From the NCBI GenBank assembly GCA_905221605.1, contig CAJNDS010002246.1, positions 394,501 to 458,500 of the forward strand: a stretch of 64,000 nt of DNA. The letters run 5' to 3'. The translations under genes and the position numbers were made by a program. Source of the stretch: Symbiodinium natans. Its lineage: Eukaryota; Sar; Dinophyceae; Suessiales; Symbiodiniaceae. Below are positions 11,201 through 23,200 of the stretch, piece by piece. How positions within the stretch are numbered: the first letter of the stretch is position 1; each line of letters begins with the position of its first letter. The notes under the pieces were generated by a model. It ran no database searches. It saw nothing but the letters and a program-made list of their open reading frames with translations, and had not been told where the DNA came from.

Positions 11201-14200
11201 GTATCATGTCGGCATGACTGCCAACTTTCATCAAACATCTCAGGTATTGACATATTCTTGACCAGATTTCTTGCAGACTCAGATTTTCGATCCGACAAGG
11301 ACTTTGAGTTCTTAAAGCCCTTCCTACAACGACTGCCTTCAAATCATGCCCACACCCGCGCCATTTTGGACTTGCTTATGACAGGTGGTGTGTTTACAGG
11401 ACCGCGACTCAAAGCAGCAGACATGGCCCACACAGATGAATGCTGGTGCAAAGAATGCGCTGAAACTCATCAGCACCTGTTCATGGAGTGCCCGTTATAT
11501 GCGAACACCAGACCTATCAGGGGTCATGAAGATGCAGTTTCGTGGACTGCTGGAGTGTTTTTCGCCCCCCATGAAGTCTACAAAGTAGGCAGGTTCCATG
11601 ACTCTTTGCTTCAGTTTCCGGAGATATCAGAGACCTTCACAGTGGATGAGCCGATTTTTCTGGATGGATCTGCTTACCATGAAAACTGGGCAGCTTTACG
11701 TGCCGCCGCTTGTGCCGTTGTAATTCCAGATAAGTTGGACATCGCGGTGACTCTTCCTGGAAGAGATCTCACATCTCAACGCGCTGAGCTATATGCAGCT
11801 GTGTTGGCGCTGAAACTCACTTGTGGGCCGGTTACGCTTGTCAGCGACTGTGCAGCTGTTGTTAATAGGGCAATCTCTCTCAAGCAACATGGATATCGAC
11901 GCGAGGATATTCTAAACTACGATAATTTTGACTTGTGGGCCGCGTTTCTTGATGAGGTTCACAAAAGGCTTGATTGCGATATCAAGTTCATCAAGGTGAA
12001 AGCTCATGTGCCAAGTGGATACACGGGGCAACCTTCGCACTTGACGCGTGGAAATGCTCTTGCTGATAGAAGTGCCAAACAAAAAGCCCGTGAAGCTTTC
12101 TTGGCAAACCTGCAGGAGCTCAAGCCTTTCATATATCGAGCAGTCGACATTCAAACGCATGCTGTGGCAACCTTGCTTGCGCGTAAAGATATGTCGCAGT
12201 TTGATATTGCCCCCGATCTTTGTAATGATAGGGCCTTGCAACCTTTCAGCAATGCGAAGTTATCGTGTACGTGTACCTGTCGCCCTGCTAAGCGTGTAAC
12301 GGGCAAGAGCAAACCAAACTGCAGACAGTCCTGTTGCGTTACGCATGTCGGCAGGTTGGAGCAAGTGTTCTTAAATGCGGTTACACGTCAGCAAAATTTC
12401 GACAGTTCGATCTCTGAGAGGTTGTGGTCGCTCCATCCAGCCTTCCGAAGAGTGGTCTTTTTCAACGGTATTCTTAGTCCTCCCCTTCAACAGGTGCACT
12501 GTGGCATTGTTAAAATTAAGAGGGCTCCTATCTCCAATGATGCGCTTTCGGCTTTTTCCGCCTTTATTACTGATGGCCGATGGAAGTGGGGGACTAAGCA
12601 TACACTGGATAGGACCACGTGGGTGGCCCTCGCAGTTGAATTTGTGGCGACATATGGCCTGTTTGCAGGGATATGTGATCACGAGATGACTGTTGGAGTA
12701 TTTGTTCGCAGATTCAAAGATGTCTTTCTACAAATTTTGGCCAAACATGGTGTCGCTGCTGAACACATTGTAGGTATTAGACACGTGAAGTCATTCGGGT
12801 TCGGAAATCAGTCCGGACTCACTTGTTCGGGACAGTTTAACAATCATTCTAAGGTCTTGGCTTGGGTTCTTCGGGTCTCTGGTGACATAGCTTCCTTAGA
12901 CCGCTGTGTCAAAGTTAAGCCGCTCGCTTCTATTGTTCCATGCTGGGATGGCATATCTCCTGGCCTGTGACGTGATGTCCCAACAGCAACTTTTCCCCGT
13001 TCCCTTTGCATGATTTGACCAGTGCTGACTGGTACTTGTCGACTTAGCAGGAGGCTCGTGAGGCTGATTGCAGATGTGCCCAAAAAACTTTATAGCACAG
13101 AAACACCAATCCTTTAGGTGCCTGCCAATTTGGGAATTCGAAAACCAACTGCGAGTACCGAAAACACACATCGTCTGGTTTGCTATGTGCGTGCAAAACC
13201 CCCTTGAATTAATTATCCGCCGGCCTTGGCGGCGTGATTTGCTTTCGAGGCGACACGCCCCCACTCCCCCACCCCTCCTCCTACAGACCCAAAAGGGAGG
13301 GTTTTTGTTTGCGCCATATCGTGGACGGGGAGTGGCACATTGTACGCGCCCTCTGCTGACCCTTCAGCCCCCACCGCCCCCCGTGGTGATGGCGACAACC
13401 CCAGATGCCTGACCCCTGGTGCATCCTTGGCGCCGCTTTTCTGACCGTCATGTCATGATCTCCCCAAGCCCGCAACTAGCCGCGGAATCAGCGGTTTCTC
13501 GGATCCTGGGGTACCCAACCGAGACAATCGGACAAGGAGTAGGATCGGCGGCTGAGTGTACCGAGGACAGAGGCATAACCTTTGGACCTTTGGGTTAGGG
13601 GGTTACATGTTCAACCCCGAAGAAGGCCCAATTCCCATCCAGTAGCCCTATAGACATTACCTTATACAAGGCCCTGACACGCTTGCGCTCCTGCTGCCGG
13701 CAGTCTAGAGCATGAACACATGCGCAACGCTGGCTGCTAAGTTGGCCCCTTTGAAAATATCTCCATCCAGGTCCTACCCTAGTTGAGTTCTGCCTAACAT
13801 CATGGGGAGCTCGCCTGCGGGCATCCATGCTCCAAACCCTAAACCCTGAACCCATATCCTGGGCTGAACCAGCTTAGATGCTGAACCCGAAAATCTAGGC
13901 CCTGAACCCTAAATCCTAGGCTGAACCCTAAACCCTCTGCCCTGAACCCCCCTGGGCTACCCTAGCCCCCCCCTGCACCCTAAACCCTAGGCGCTGAACC
14001 TAAAACCCCTGAACCCTAAAACCCTAAAACCTAGGCCCTGAACCCTAAATCCTAGGCCAGGCCTTGCACCCCAAACCCTAGGTATGTGCTGAAACTTGAA
14101 ATCTGGCCGCGAACCCTCACCCTAAACCCGTGCTGAACCATGAACCGTTGGGCCAATAACCGTTGGGCCAATGCCAAGAACCGTTGGGCCAATGCCCACT

Positions 14201-17200
14201 AAGAGCGCATGCTTTGTGTATATAGGTGAGAGTGGTAAAGGGTTTAGGGTTTGCAGGGTTGCTACTTCTCTTGGTTGGTTGAGACAGCAAAGAAGTAAAC
14301 CCTAAACCCTAAACCCTAAACCCTAAACCCCAAACCCCAAACCCTAAACCCTAGACCCTAAGCCCTTCAAAAACAAAGCCAAAACAGCTGTTGGCCTCTT
14401 GGGAGGCTCCCAATCATCCAAAGGCTCCTCGCAGCTCTTCAAGGGGTTTCGGGTTTCGGGTTTAGGGTTTCGGGTGTAGGGTTTCGGGTTTAGGGTTTGG
14501 GGTTTTACCCTGTAGGAATTTACGGCTGTAAGGATTTAGGACTTAAAACAAGGTTTTGGATTAGGGACTGAGGGATTCAGGGTTGAAGGTTTAGGTATAA
14601 GTGGTTCAGGCGTGTTGAGGAACTGAAACCCTAAACCCTACCTGATCCCTCCAACGTACTCCTTTTCATACTCCGAATCCTGGAAACCAGAAATTTCTGG
14701 TATTACCAATTTTTTTTGGTATGACCATTTTTTGGGGTTTTTAGGAATAGATGCAATTAGACATTGAATGGGTGGTTCTGGAATGTAGCATGGATGGGGG
14801 TTCAGAAATGGACTCACATGGTACCAGGGCGCACATTAAAGAAATCATGTGACGCCCGTGAAGAGAACAGTATGAATAAAGGTGTGAACGAAGTGAGCAC
14901 GCATTCATTTTAATACTATTGTGTGCGCTTTCCTCATTTCATTCGTGCTTTCACTGCGTTTCATTACAATTAAATTACAAGCGCAAACAAGATTATGAAA
15001 GTAATAGCTGGTTTCGTTCACACGTTCAGTTAATACTACTCACGCGCTTATTCATATCTTCATTGCGCTTGTAATAATATTTTCTTCACGTTGTTCTCTT
15101 CACACTTCGTTCATTAAATGCACGCGGTTGTTCATTCATAAACTCATTCACTCCCTTGTCATTTAAGTCTCTTCTTTTGCTCGCTAATTGAGCTCGCTTG
15201 TAATATAATATAATGAGCGCAGTCCTCATTTTGCGCTCATCATGCTGTACGTTATAATATTAATATCGCGCGGTCACTATGTTCCTTCCATGTTATAATA
15301 TTATAACTCCGCACGCAATAAGACCCCGAGAATAGGATGGGAACACAGTACTAAATCTAAGGGTGAACTTTGGGGGCTCAATGGTCTAGTTTCCTGGCTC
15401 ATGATTCCAAGGTGTTACACTGTTATAGCTGGAGAACCTGATGTTGGGGCGCTCACTCAATCACTCATTAAATTCATGCACTCCTTTCGTTCGTTTATAA
15501 TTTGATTTCGTTCTTCGTTTACGCGGTTCGCAAGCTCACTGTAACAATAAGAAAGAACCGCGTGAGCAAGACAAAGGTGGTGAATGTAGCGCACGGGCCA
15601 GTATTAATTCTATGGTCAAAAGGGGCCCGTGAATGCAATAATTAAAGGGCTAATTTTGCGGGCGCGTTTGTACTATAACTTAGTTCACACGTGTACACAT
15701 TATATTAACGCACGGCAAAACAGTTCTTGTTTCGTTCACTTAAAGGCCCCATTAATAATATTCATGCGTGTCCTGATAATATTATTAATGCGCCCTTTAA
15801 TGTTCTCTTCACTTTATTCAAATCATTACACCGGCGCATGAAAAGAATATGGTGAGCGCCGGAATGACAGTAATAATATTATATCACGCGACGTTAAAGG
15901 GCTTTTGGTATGCGCGTGTATTTCGTTCGTACATTCGTTACGTTTATTGCGCTCGCTTCGCTCGCTTATAAACTAACTCATTTACTCTCTTCATCATATG
16001 ATTATTCCTGTTCCCGCGGGCTTTTTAAAAGACTCATTGTGTGCCCGCGTATTTCCTTGTTTCGTTCAATCGCTTACTAATTTCGTGCTTTCTTTCACTT
16101 CGTTTTCTCCATTACAAATCAGTTCGCTCTTTCTCTTCGTCTTTTAATATTATATCACGGGCGCATATTAAAAGAAAGAAGTTAGCGCCCGGGAATTATT
16201 AGAAGAAAGAAGTGACGCAAAGGATTATGTGAAAGGGCCTATTTACAATGCAAATAAAACGAAGGGGCCCTTATAAATTTTACTATGACGTGTCCTCACT
16301 TCGTATATTCATTCAGATGTTCATTCATATCCTTGTTCGTGCTTTTACACTGCGATACCGTTCCCAGTTGTAGGGGTATAGGGTTTCTTTAAGAAGAACC
16401 CCCACTAAACCCTAAACCCTCTTGGCACCTCCATGACATCTGTCGAGTTTGTGTCCCGCGCATGGTGTGTTTTTGCATTCAGGGTGGGTTTACCAAATTT
16501 TTGGGGTTGTTAGGTTTCTTGGTTTTCCTTTTTGTCTAGAAATACCAATTTTTTGGTCCGGGGGAAGTCTCTAATTTTTCTGTTGGTTTCCGTGCGTTTC
16601 TTGCGCAGTTTTTTGGTTTTCCGTGCTGTTTTTTTGGTTTTCCGTTGGTTTCTGTTTTGGGGTGTTTTGGGTTTTTCGAAGCCAGTTTTTTGGTTTTTTC
16701 GGAAGGTCTTGGGTTTTTGGTTTTGAGATTTTTGGTTTCTAGGCCCTTGCTGGTCTTCATTTTTTGGTTTTTTGCGCTTTTTGGTTTTCCGGGTGTTGCA
16801 GGTCTTCTTTGTTTTTGGTTTTGTTGTTTTTTTGTTCTCCGGACGTTGCAGGCGTTCATTTGTTCTTTGGTTTTTCGGGTTTTGCAGGTCTTAAGATGTA
16901 CGCTTTGTTTTTTCTGGATTTGCAAGCTCTTCAGAAGCTTCTCTTGGGATTCTGGGGAAGTTGATGGTTGGTTGTCCGGTGCTGGAGGGCGTTCTGCTTT
17001 GTCTCTCTTGCGTTTTCCAGCCCATGAAGGTCTTTAGTGGCTTCGCAGTTGGTTTCTCGTGCTTTACTGGGTCTTCAAAGGTTTGTTTCGGGAGGTCTTT
17101 GCGGTTGCTAGAGGATTAAGGGACAATTGTGACTACCCTAAACCCTATAAACCCTAAAGATCCTTTGGGAGCAAGGGCGTTAAGGTTCTAGGGTTTCGCA

Positions 17201-20200
17201 AGAGAGGATTAAGGGACAATTGCGACTACCCTAAACCCTATAAACCCTAAAGATCCTTTGGGATCAAGGACTTTAGCGGTTCTAGGGTCCCAGTGTCAAG
17301 GTTCCAGTGGTTTCAAATTCAAGGTTGGAGTTTTCGAGTTTTGGCTTGCGTATAGAGATGGGGGGGTCGGGGGAGAGAGATAGGCCAGTGTAAGGGTTCC
17401 AGTTTTAGGGCATAAAGGGCTTGAAACTGTAAAGGTGGGGGATACAGGGCCTCGGGTTCTAGAGAATGCTGGCCTTGCAGCAGAAGCAATATAAGGGTTT
17501 CAGTTTTAGGCTGTTTTACAGGCTCTTCAAGCTTTTAAAAGGCTTTTACAGGGCTTATGGGGTAGGCTAGTAGGGCTTGGGTTTCTATAGGGATATTCTG
17601 TATTCTAAGCCCTATATATATATATATATATTTTTTTTTTGTATAGCCTATATATTAGAGAGAGACCCTATATAAACCCTAGAACCCTGGAACCCTACCA
17701 CCCTACCTTCTATATACCCCGAAAACCTATAGGGCTTCTGGGGCTAGTAGGCGGGGTATTTAGGGATAGGTTGTGAAGAGAGCATGCTGGCGTAGCACAA
17801 GCCCTTGAGTCCTTATAATACCCTAATACCCTAATACCCTAAACCAGAAGAAAAGCAGAGCAACCAACAAACACCAAGACGGTTGAGTATGACCACTCAC
17901 TTTCTGTCTTCCCGAAACAAAACTCTCCCATATATCCCTATAAACCTTTCAACCCTCGAAACTCTGCAACCATTGTGGGTCCTGCATATAGTCTTCGTTT
18001 TTGGGGCTTACATAGGTTCTTTTCTTGGGGAGGGGTCACAAGACATGAAAGGTCTCATACAAACCCTATACCTTGAGGAAGTTTTCCTCACACTAAATCC
18101 AGATAAACCTCTATAACCCAAAGTGGCGCGTAAAACCCTACAAGGGAGTGCAATCAACACAGCTTGCAAAAGCCAGACAAATCCAGCAAAAACGGGCCAT
18201 GATCAGGCATCCATGTTGAAATGTACAGATTGATTGCATGATGCTTTTTGCTACATGCAATGTGCTATCTCGACAGAATGAGCTTCATCCATGCTCCTGC
18301 CACCACTATGCATGGCGACTACTGCTGGAAAAGCCGGCGCTCCAAAGCAGAAGCTTAAAAAACCTTCACAACCCTAGCAACCCTAAACCCTATAAACCCT
18401 ATAGACCCCAAACCACATCCCAGCTCCAAAGGATGTCCGGCCAGCAGGGTGTTAGGGTTAAGGGTTATAGGGTTTAGGGTGTCTGGGTTTGGGGCTTGCT
18501 TCAGAGTTCCATTTTTTGGTTTTCCGTTTCTTATGGGGTCATGTGGTTGTTTTTTTTGGTCTTACCAGTTTTTGCTTTTGGGGTCACAAAAAGGAGGCCA
18601 TACGAAGGACCAGGTAAACCCTAAACCCTAAGCCCTAAACCTTAAACCCTAAACCCTAAACCCTAAACCCTAAACCCAGGAGCCTGGTAACCCTGGCTTC
18701 AAAGCTGCCGTCAGCACTTTCAGGCTTCGGGTTGAGGATTTAGGGCTATAGGGTTTAGGGCTTAGGGTTGAGGATTTGCAAAAGCCTAAAACCCTCAACC
18801 CTAACACCTGCGCGCCGAAAGCCCCTCAATTTGTTTCAACTTTGAGAGGTTTTTGGGCGCAAGTGTGAAGGTCAGAGCCATAAACCCTACTCGACGGTGA
18901 AGGCTTGCGTGCTTGGGGGGAAGAGCGCAGCACTGAAGGATTGGGGATTAGGGTTTAGGGTGTGGGCTTGAGGGTTCAGCGTAACCCGAAGTCCCGCACC
19001 CCAAACAGGAAGCCCAAACCCTTAACCACTGCTCAACCGACGATGTTTGGGACTTGGAGTTTAGGACTTCAGGTCAGGGGTTTCGGCAAGTTTAGGGTCT
19101 AGGGTTGGGGGCTAGGGTTTAGATTCAGGGTGTCGGGTCAGGGTTTAGGGTTTATGGATTCGGAAATTTAGGGATCATCAGTCTAAGGATCCATGTACCT
19201 ATATAGTACATACTTAGGCCTTAAAGGGGTTCCTGTATAGTAGCTTTAGGGCCCAAGTATGCACTATATAGGTACATGGATCCTTTGGGTCAGTCTAGGG
19301 GGCAGCGCCTGCATGTTTGACTTCAGTCGGCGACGCTCCCCTCGCCGTTGCCTCAATGACCGCAGGCTTCAGGTTCTCTAAAACCCTCAACCCTCAACCC
19401 TCAACCCTAAACCCTACCCCTAAACCCTAAATCCTAAACCCTAAACCCTAAACCCAAAACCCTCCAGTCGGGGCTTCTTGGGCCCGGAGCCCTCCAAACC
19501 CCTGTTACGCCCGGAGACTATGGGTCTTCCTTTCTGGGATCTGGCCCTAGAAACCCAAAGCCCAAACCCCCAAGTGGGGTCTAGGGTTTAGGGTTCAGGG
19601 TTTAGGGGTTTAGGGGTTCAGGGGTTTAGGGGTTTAGGGGTTTAGGGCTAAGGGCCTAAAACCCTAAAACCCCAAAACTCTAAAGCCCGAAACCCCAAAA
19701 CCCCAAGAGCACCCTAAACCCTAGCCCTAGGCCCTAAGCCCTAGAACCCGAAGCCCTGAACACCCAGGAAGCCAAGTATCTATACACAAAGCCGTCATAC
19801 CCTGCTACCATGCAGACATTCTGGTGTATGCAATCTCTGGCTTGTCAGACAACTTTGTGAATGTAAACCATTAGCCTAGCCGTCATATACACATACCTGC
19901 ACAAATGTATATATATATACATATATATATATACATATACATATATATATATATATATATCATGCCATATACACTTGACAGTTTCGCCTTCACTCTTCTT
20001 ACTTTTTTGCAACTTCCTCTCAAGTCCTTCAACTATCTCTCGAGGGGTCTCCTGCTCTCGTCAACTTCTGTTCTCAATGGGTTCTTCCCCATCCTGTCAG
20101 AACAACTTGGGATGTTCCCCCTTATACTAACAGTCCTTCATAGGGATTAAAGTACCCCCCCCCCCCCCCCCTATTATTGAGAACTGTTAGTAGCAGGGGG

Positions 20201-23200
20201 AAAATCCCAAAGAACAACCTAACCCCCCCCCCCCTCCCCCCACACAAAAGAAAAAACACAGCCCATAAATGATAAGTCAAAAATGCTACTATTCCGCTTT
20301 ACCGAGGCTGTCGCGGCCTTCTTTGGGGTTCTCTGCGGCCCTATTTCAGGCCCGTGAACACTGACGACGATGCCCACCCTAAACCCTAAACCCTCAACTC
20401 TAAACCTCAATCCCTAAGCTTGAGAGGTTGGGACGAGGGTCTGCCATTCGTCATACCTTTCGTTGGACACCGCGTCGCAGATGTCGCGCACCACGCGCTG
20501 AAACCGGAGTTTTGGTATGAGCAAGCCTTGGGTTGAATGCTTCTTGGTTTAGGGCTCAAGCTGGGTCTGGGCTTTGAGGTTCAATTAGGGTTTAGGGTTT
20601 GAGGTTTGGGGTTGGGGTTTAAGGTTTAGGGTTTCGGGCTAAAGGTTTAGGGGCTTTGGGGGCTTCAGGGCCGTCTGGGGGGTACATGGTTTCAGATTAC
20701 GTAGTCCCAAAAAGAGCGAGACTATACTTGGGCCCTAAACTCTTTTTCCCCATCACGTATCCACATTCTTGCCTCAAGTCGTTCACAGTCATCAGATCGC
20801 TTCTCTCAAAAAACACGACGCGGCGAACTGCCTCGAAGCCTGAACCCCAAACCCTAAACCTGAAACCCTTCTGAGGCAGGGGGCAAGGGTTTGGGGGGGG
20901 GGGGGGGGAGGAGGGTTTAGGGTTTAGGGTTTAGGGTTTAGGGTTTAGGGTTTAGGGTTTAGGGTTTAGGGTTTAGGGTTTAGGGTTTAGGGTTTAGGGT
21001 TTAGGGTTTAGGGTTTAGGGTTTAGGGTTTAGGGCAAAGGCGAGTGTAGGTTAGGAACCCGGCGAAAAGGGAAGCTCAAAGGGAAGCTCAAAATACTGAG
21101 AATATCAAGGCATAGGCTGAGATAGCCATGTAAACTTCAAGATGGGCAAGTTGACAAAAAAAAACACACTACGCAACTTTACTTATGGTAGAAGATGCCG
21201 AAATCCTAGACCCTAGACCCTAGCCCTAAACCCTGAACCCTGTACCCTGAAGCCCAAAAAAACAAACCCCTAAACCCAAACCCTAAACCCAAAAAGCCTC
21301 AGAAGGAAGCAACCTTCGAACCGGTGAGTTCCTTGTGCAAGAAAGTCATGCCCGAAGTTGTTGTTTGGCGTTTGGCGTTTGGCGTTTGGCGTTTGGCGTT
21401 TGGGGCTTGGGGCTTGGGGCTTGGGGTTTGGGGTTTGGGGTTTGGGGCTTGGGGTTTGGGGTTTAGGGTTTGGGGTTTAGGGTTTAGGGTTTAGCCCTCA
21501 GCCCCTGCTTGCCAAAAGAAGCTTGTGTCTTGCATGTAGTACCGGATCTGAATCATCTGCGACTGCGCTCTGCTGAGTCCCTTCCAGACCTTGCCCTGTC
21601 AGCACAAGGGTGGAGGGAGAGTTTAGGGTTTAGGGTTTGGGGTTTAGGGTTTAGGGCTTGGGGTTTAGGGTTTAGGGTTTAGGGTTTCGGGTTTAGGGTT
21701 TAGGGAGTTCAGAAGCCCCAAATAAGTGTGCACTTTCAGTTCCACAGGAGATCATAGTACCCCAAAAAGTGTAAAGTGTGCCCACTCAGCCACTGAGGGA
21801 ATTAGGCCCAACAACCATACAACATTGGGCCTTACGATTTGTATCTGCATCTCACTCTCTGTTTCGATCACGACCTCGGTGACGGCCTCCATTCTCTAAC
21901 TCTTTCTTTATCTCGATCTCGTTCTCCTTCTCGATCTCTGTTGTCATGACATCGTCTGTCTATGTCTGATCGATAGCTCTGTCTCTACCGCTATGGTATC
22001 TAACTTCATCAATCGACACAAACGGAACCTGTGGGTAGGGCGCTGCCGAAACCCTAATCCCCAACACGCTAAAGTCCGAATGCCCCTAGTGCAACAACTA
22101 CGACTTAGTTTAGGGTTGAGGGCTCTAACTCTAAACTCTAAACCCTAAACCCTAAACCCTAGATATGGGTTTAGGACAATTCCTTCTGGTTTGTACAAAG
22201 TATGCTTCATCCCTTCTTTGCTCAATGCATGTACCTTACCCCGCAAGACCGACATACCCCTTAAGCATTTATGGGGGCTGAGGGTTTGGAGTTTAGGGTT
22301 TGGGGTTGGGGCTTAGGGCTTGAGGCATGTGAGCCTTACTTTTTGGTGGGAGGGGGTAGTTCAAGCGGAGGTGTGACAATTCAGCACCCTTACATGTGGC
22401 AAGAAGCTTGGATCAAACTCCGAACTGCCATACAACAAGCAAGATTAAACCTCCCTAAAGTCTAAACCCTAAACGTAGTACTCCTAAACCCCAAACCCCA
22501 AACCCTAAACCCTAAACACTTAGCCGTCAACTTGAACGTGAACCCCAACTCATCCAGCCAAAGCCCATTTAAGTTTGGCGTCTAGGGGCCTAAGTGTATA
22601 GGGTTTCGAGGGTTTAAGGGTTTTAGGGTCTTGGGTTCGGGGCTTCGAGGGTTGAGGGTTCAAGAGCTTACGATTTAAAGGACCTTGGGGTTGTTGAGTT
22701 TAAGGGTTTAATGTTCAAGGGTTCAGGGTTTAAGGGGTTAGGGTTTAGGGTTCAGCGTTTAAGGCTTTTGAGGTTTAGGGGTTAGGGTTGAGGGGTTTAG
22801 AGCGTTTCAGGTAAGGTGAAGTCACCAAACCGTAAACTCTAAAACCTAAACCCTACATCCCAACAGCACGTGGTCCCGATGTAGCCTGCTCCTCGTAGCT
22901 GCGACGCTCTTCATCTTTGGCTTTGTCGAGCTTCCCCTGGAGTTTAGGGCTTAGGGCTTAGGGCTTAGGGTTTAGGGTTTAGGGTTTAGGGCTAGGGTTT
23001 AGGGCTAGGGTTTAGGGTTGAGCGAAACCCCCCCCCCCCTCCCACCCCCCGGCCCGGAACTCCGGACCCCGTCGTTCAAGCACTCCCTAAAACCCTAAAC
23101 CTAGTAAGTACTCCCTAATCCCTAAACCTTAAACCCTAAACCCTAAACCCTAAACCCCAACCTTCCCTAAGGTCCCCAATGGTTCCGTGCCGCCCTCCCT

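Larger units (their letters stand above)
9869..20456 (-). other. ~10.6 kb intron of the H3-like gene
   Basis: Bounded by exons h7 and h8, whose codon is completed across it (AG|G). It contains telomere arrays near 10.14-10.21 kb, the antisense retroelement, an AT-rich telomere-free block (14.69-16.37 kb), a T/G-rich degenerate block (16.5-17.04 kb), an internal duplication at 17.1-17.27 kb and inverted-repeat elements near 19.2 and 20.1 kb. Short coding-like islands (for example 18265-18355 +) have no family match. Confidence 0.8.

Noticed and set aside
11912-12689. Frames of 83-109 residues over the retroelement
   Set aside because: Other-frame shadows of the 889-codon retroelement frame.
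16532-17037. Phe-rich (+) and Lys/Pro-rich (-) frames
   Set aside because: Products of the T/G-rich degenerate repeat.
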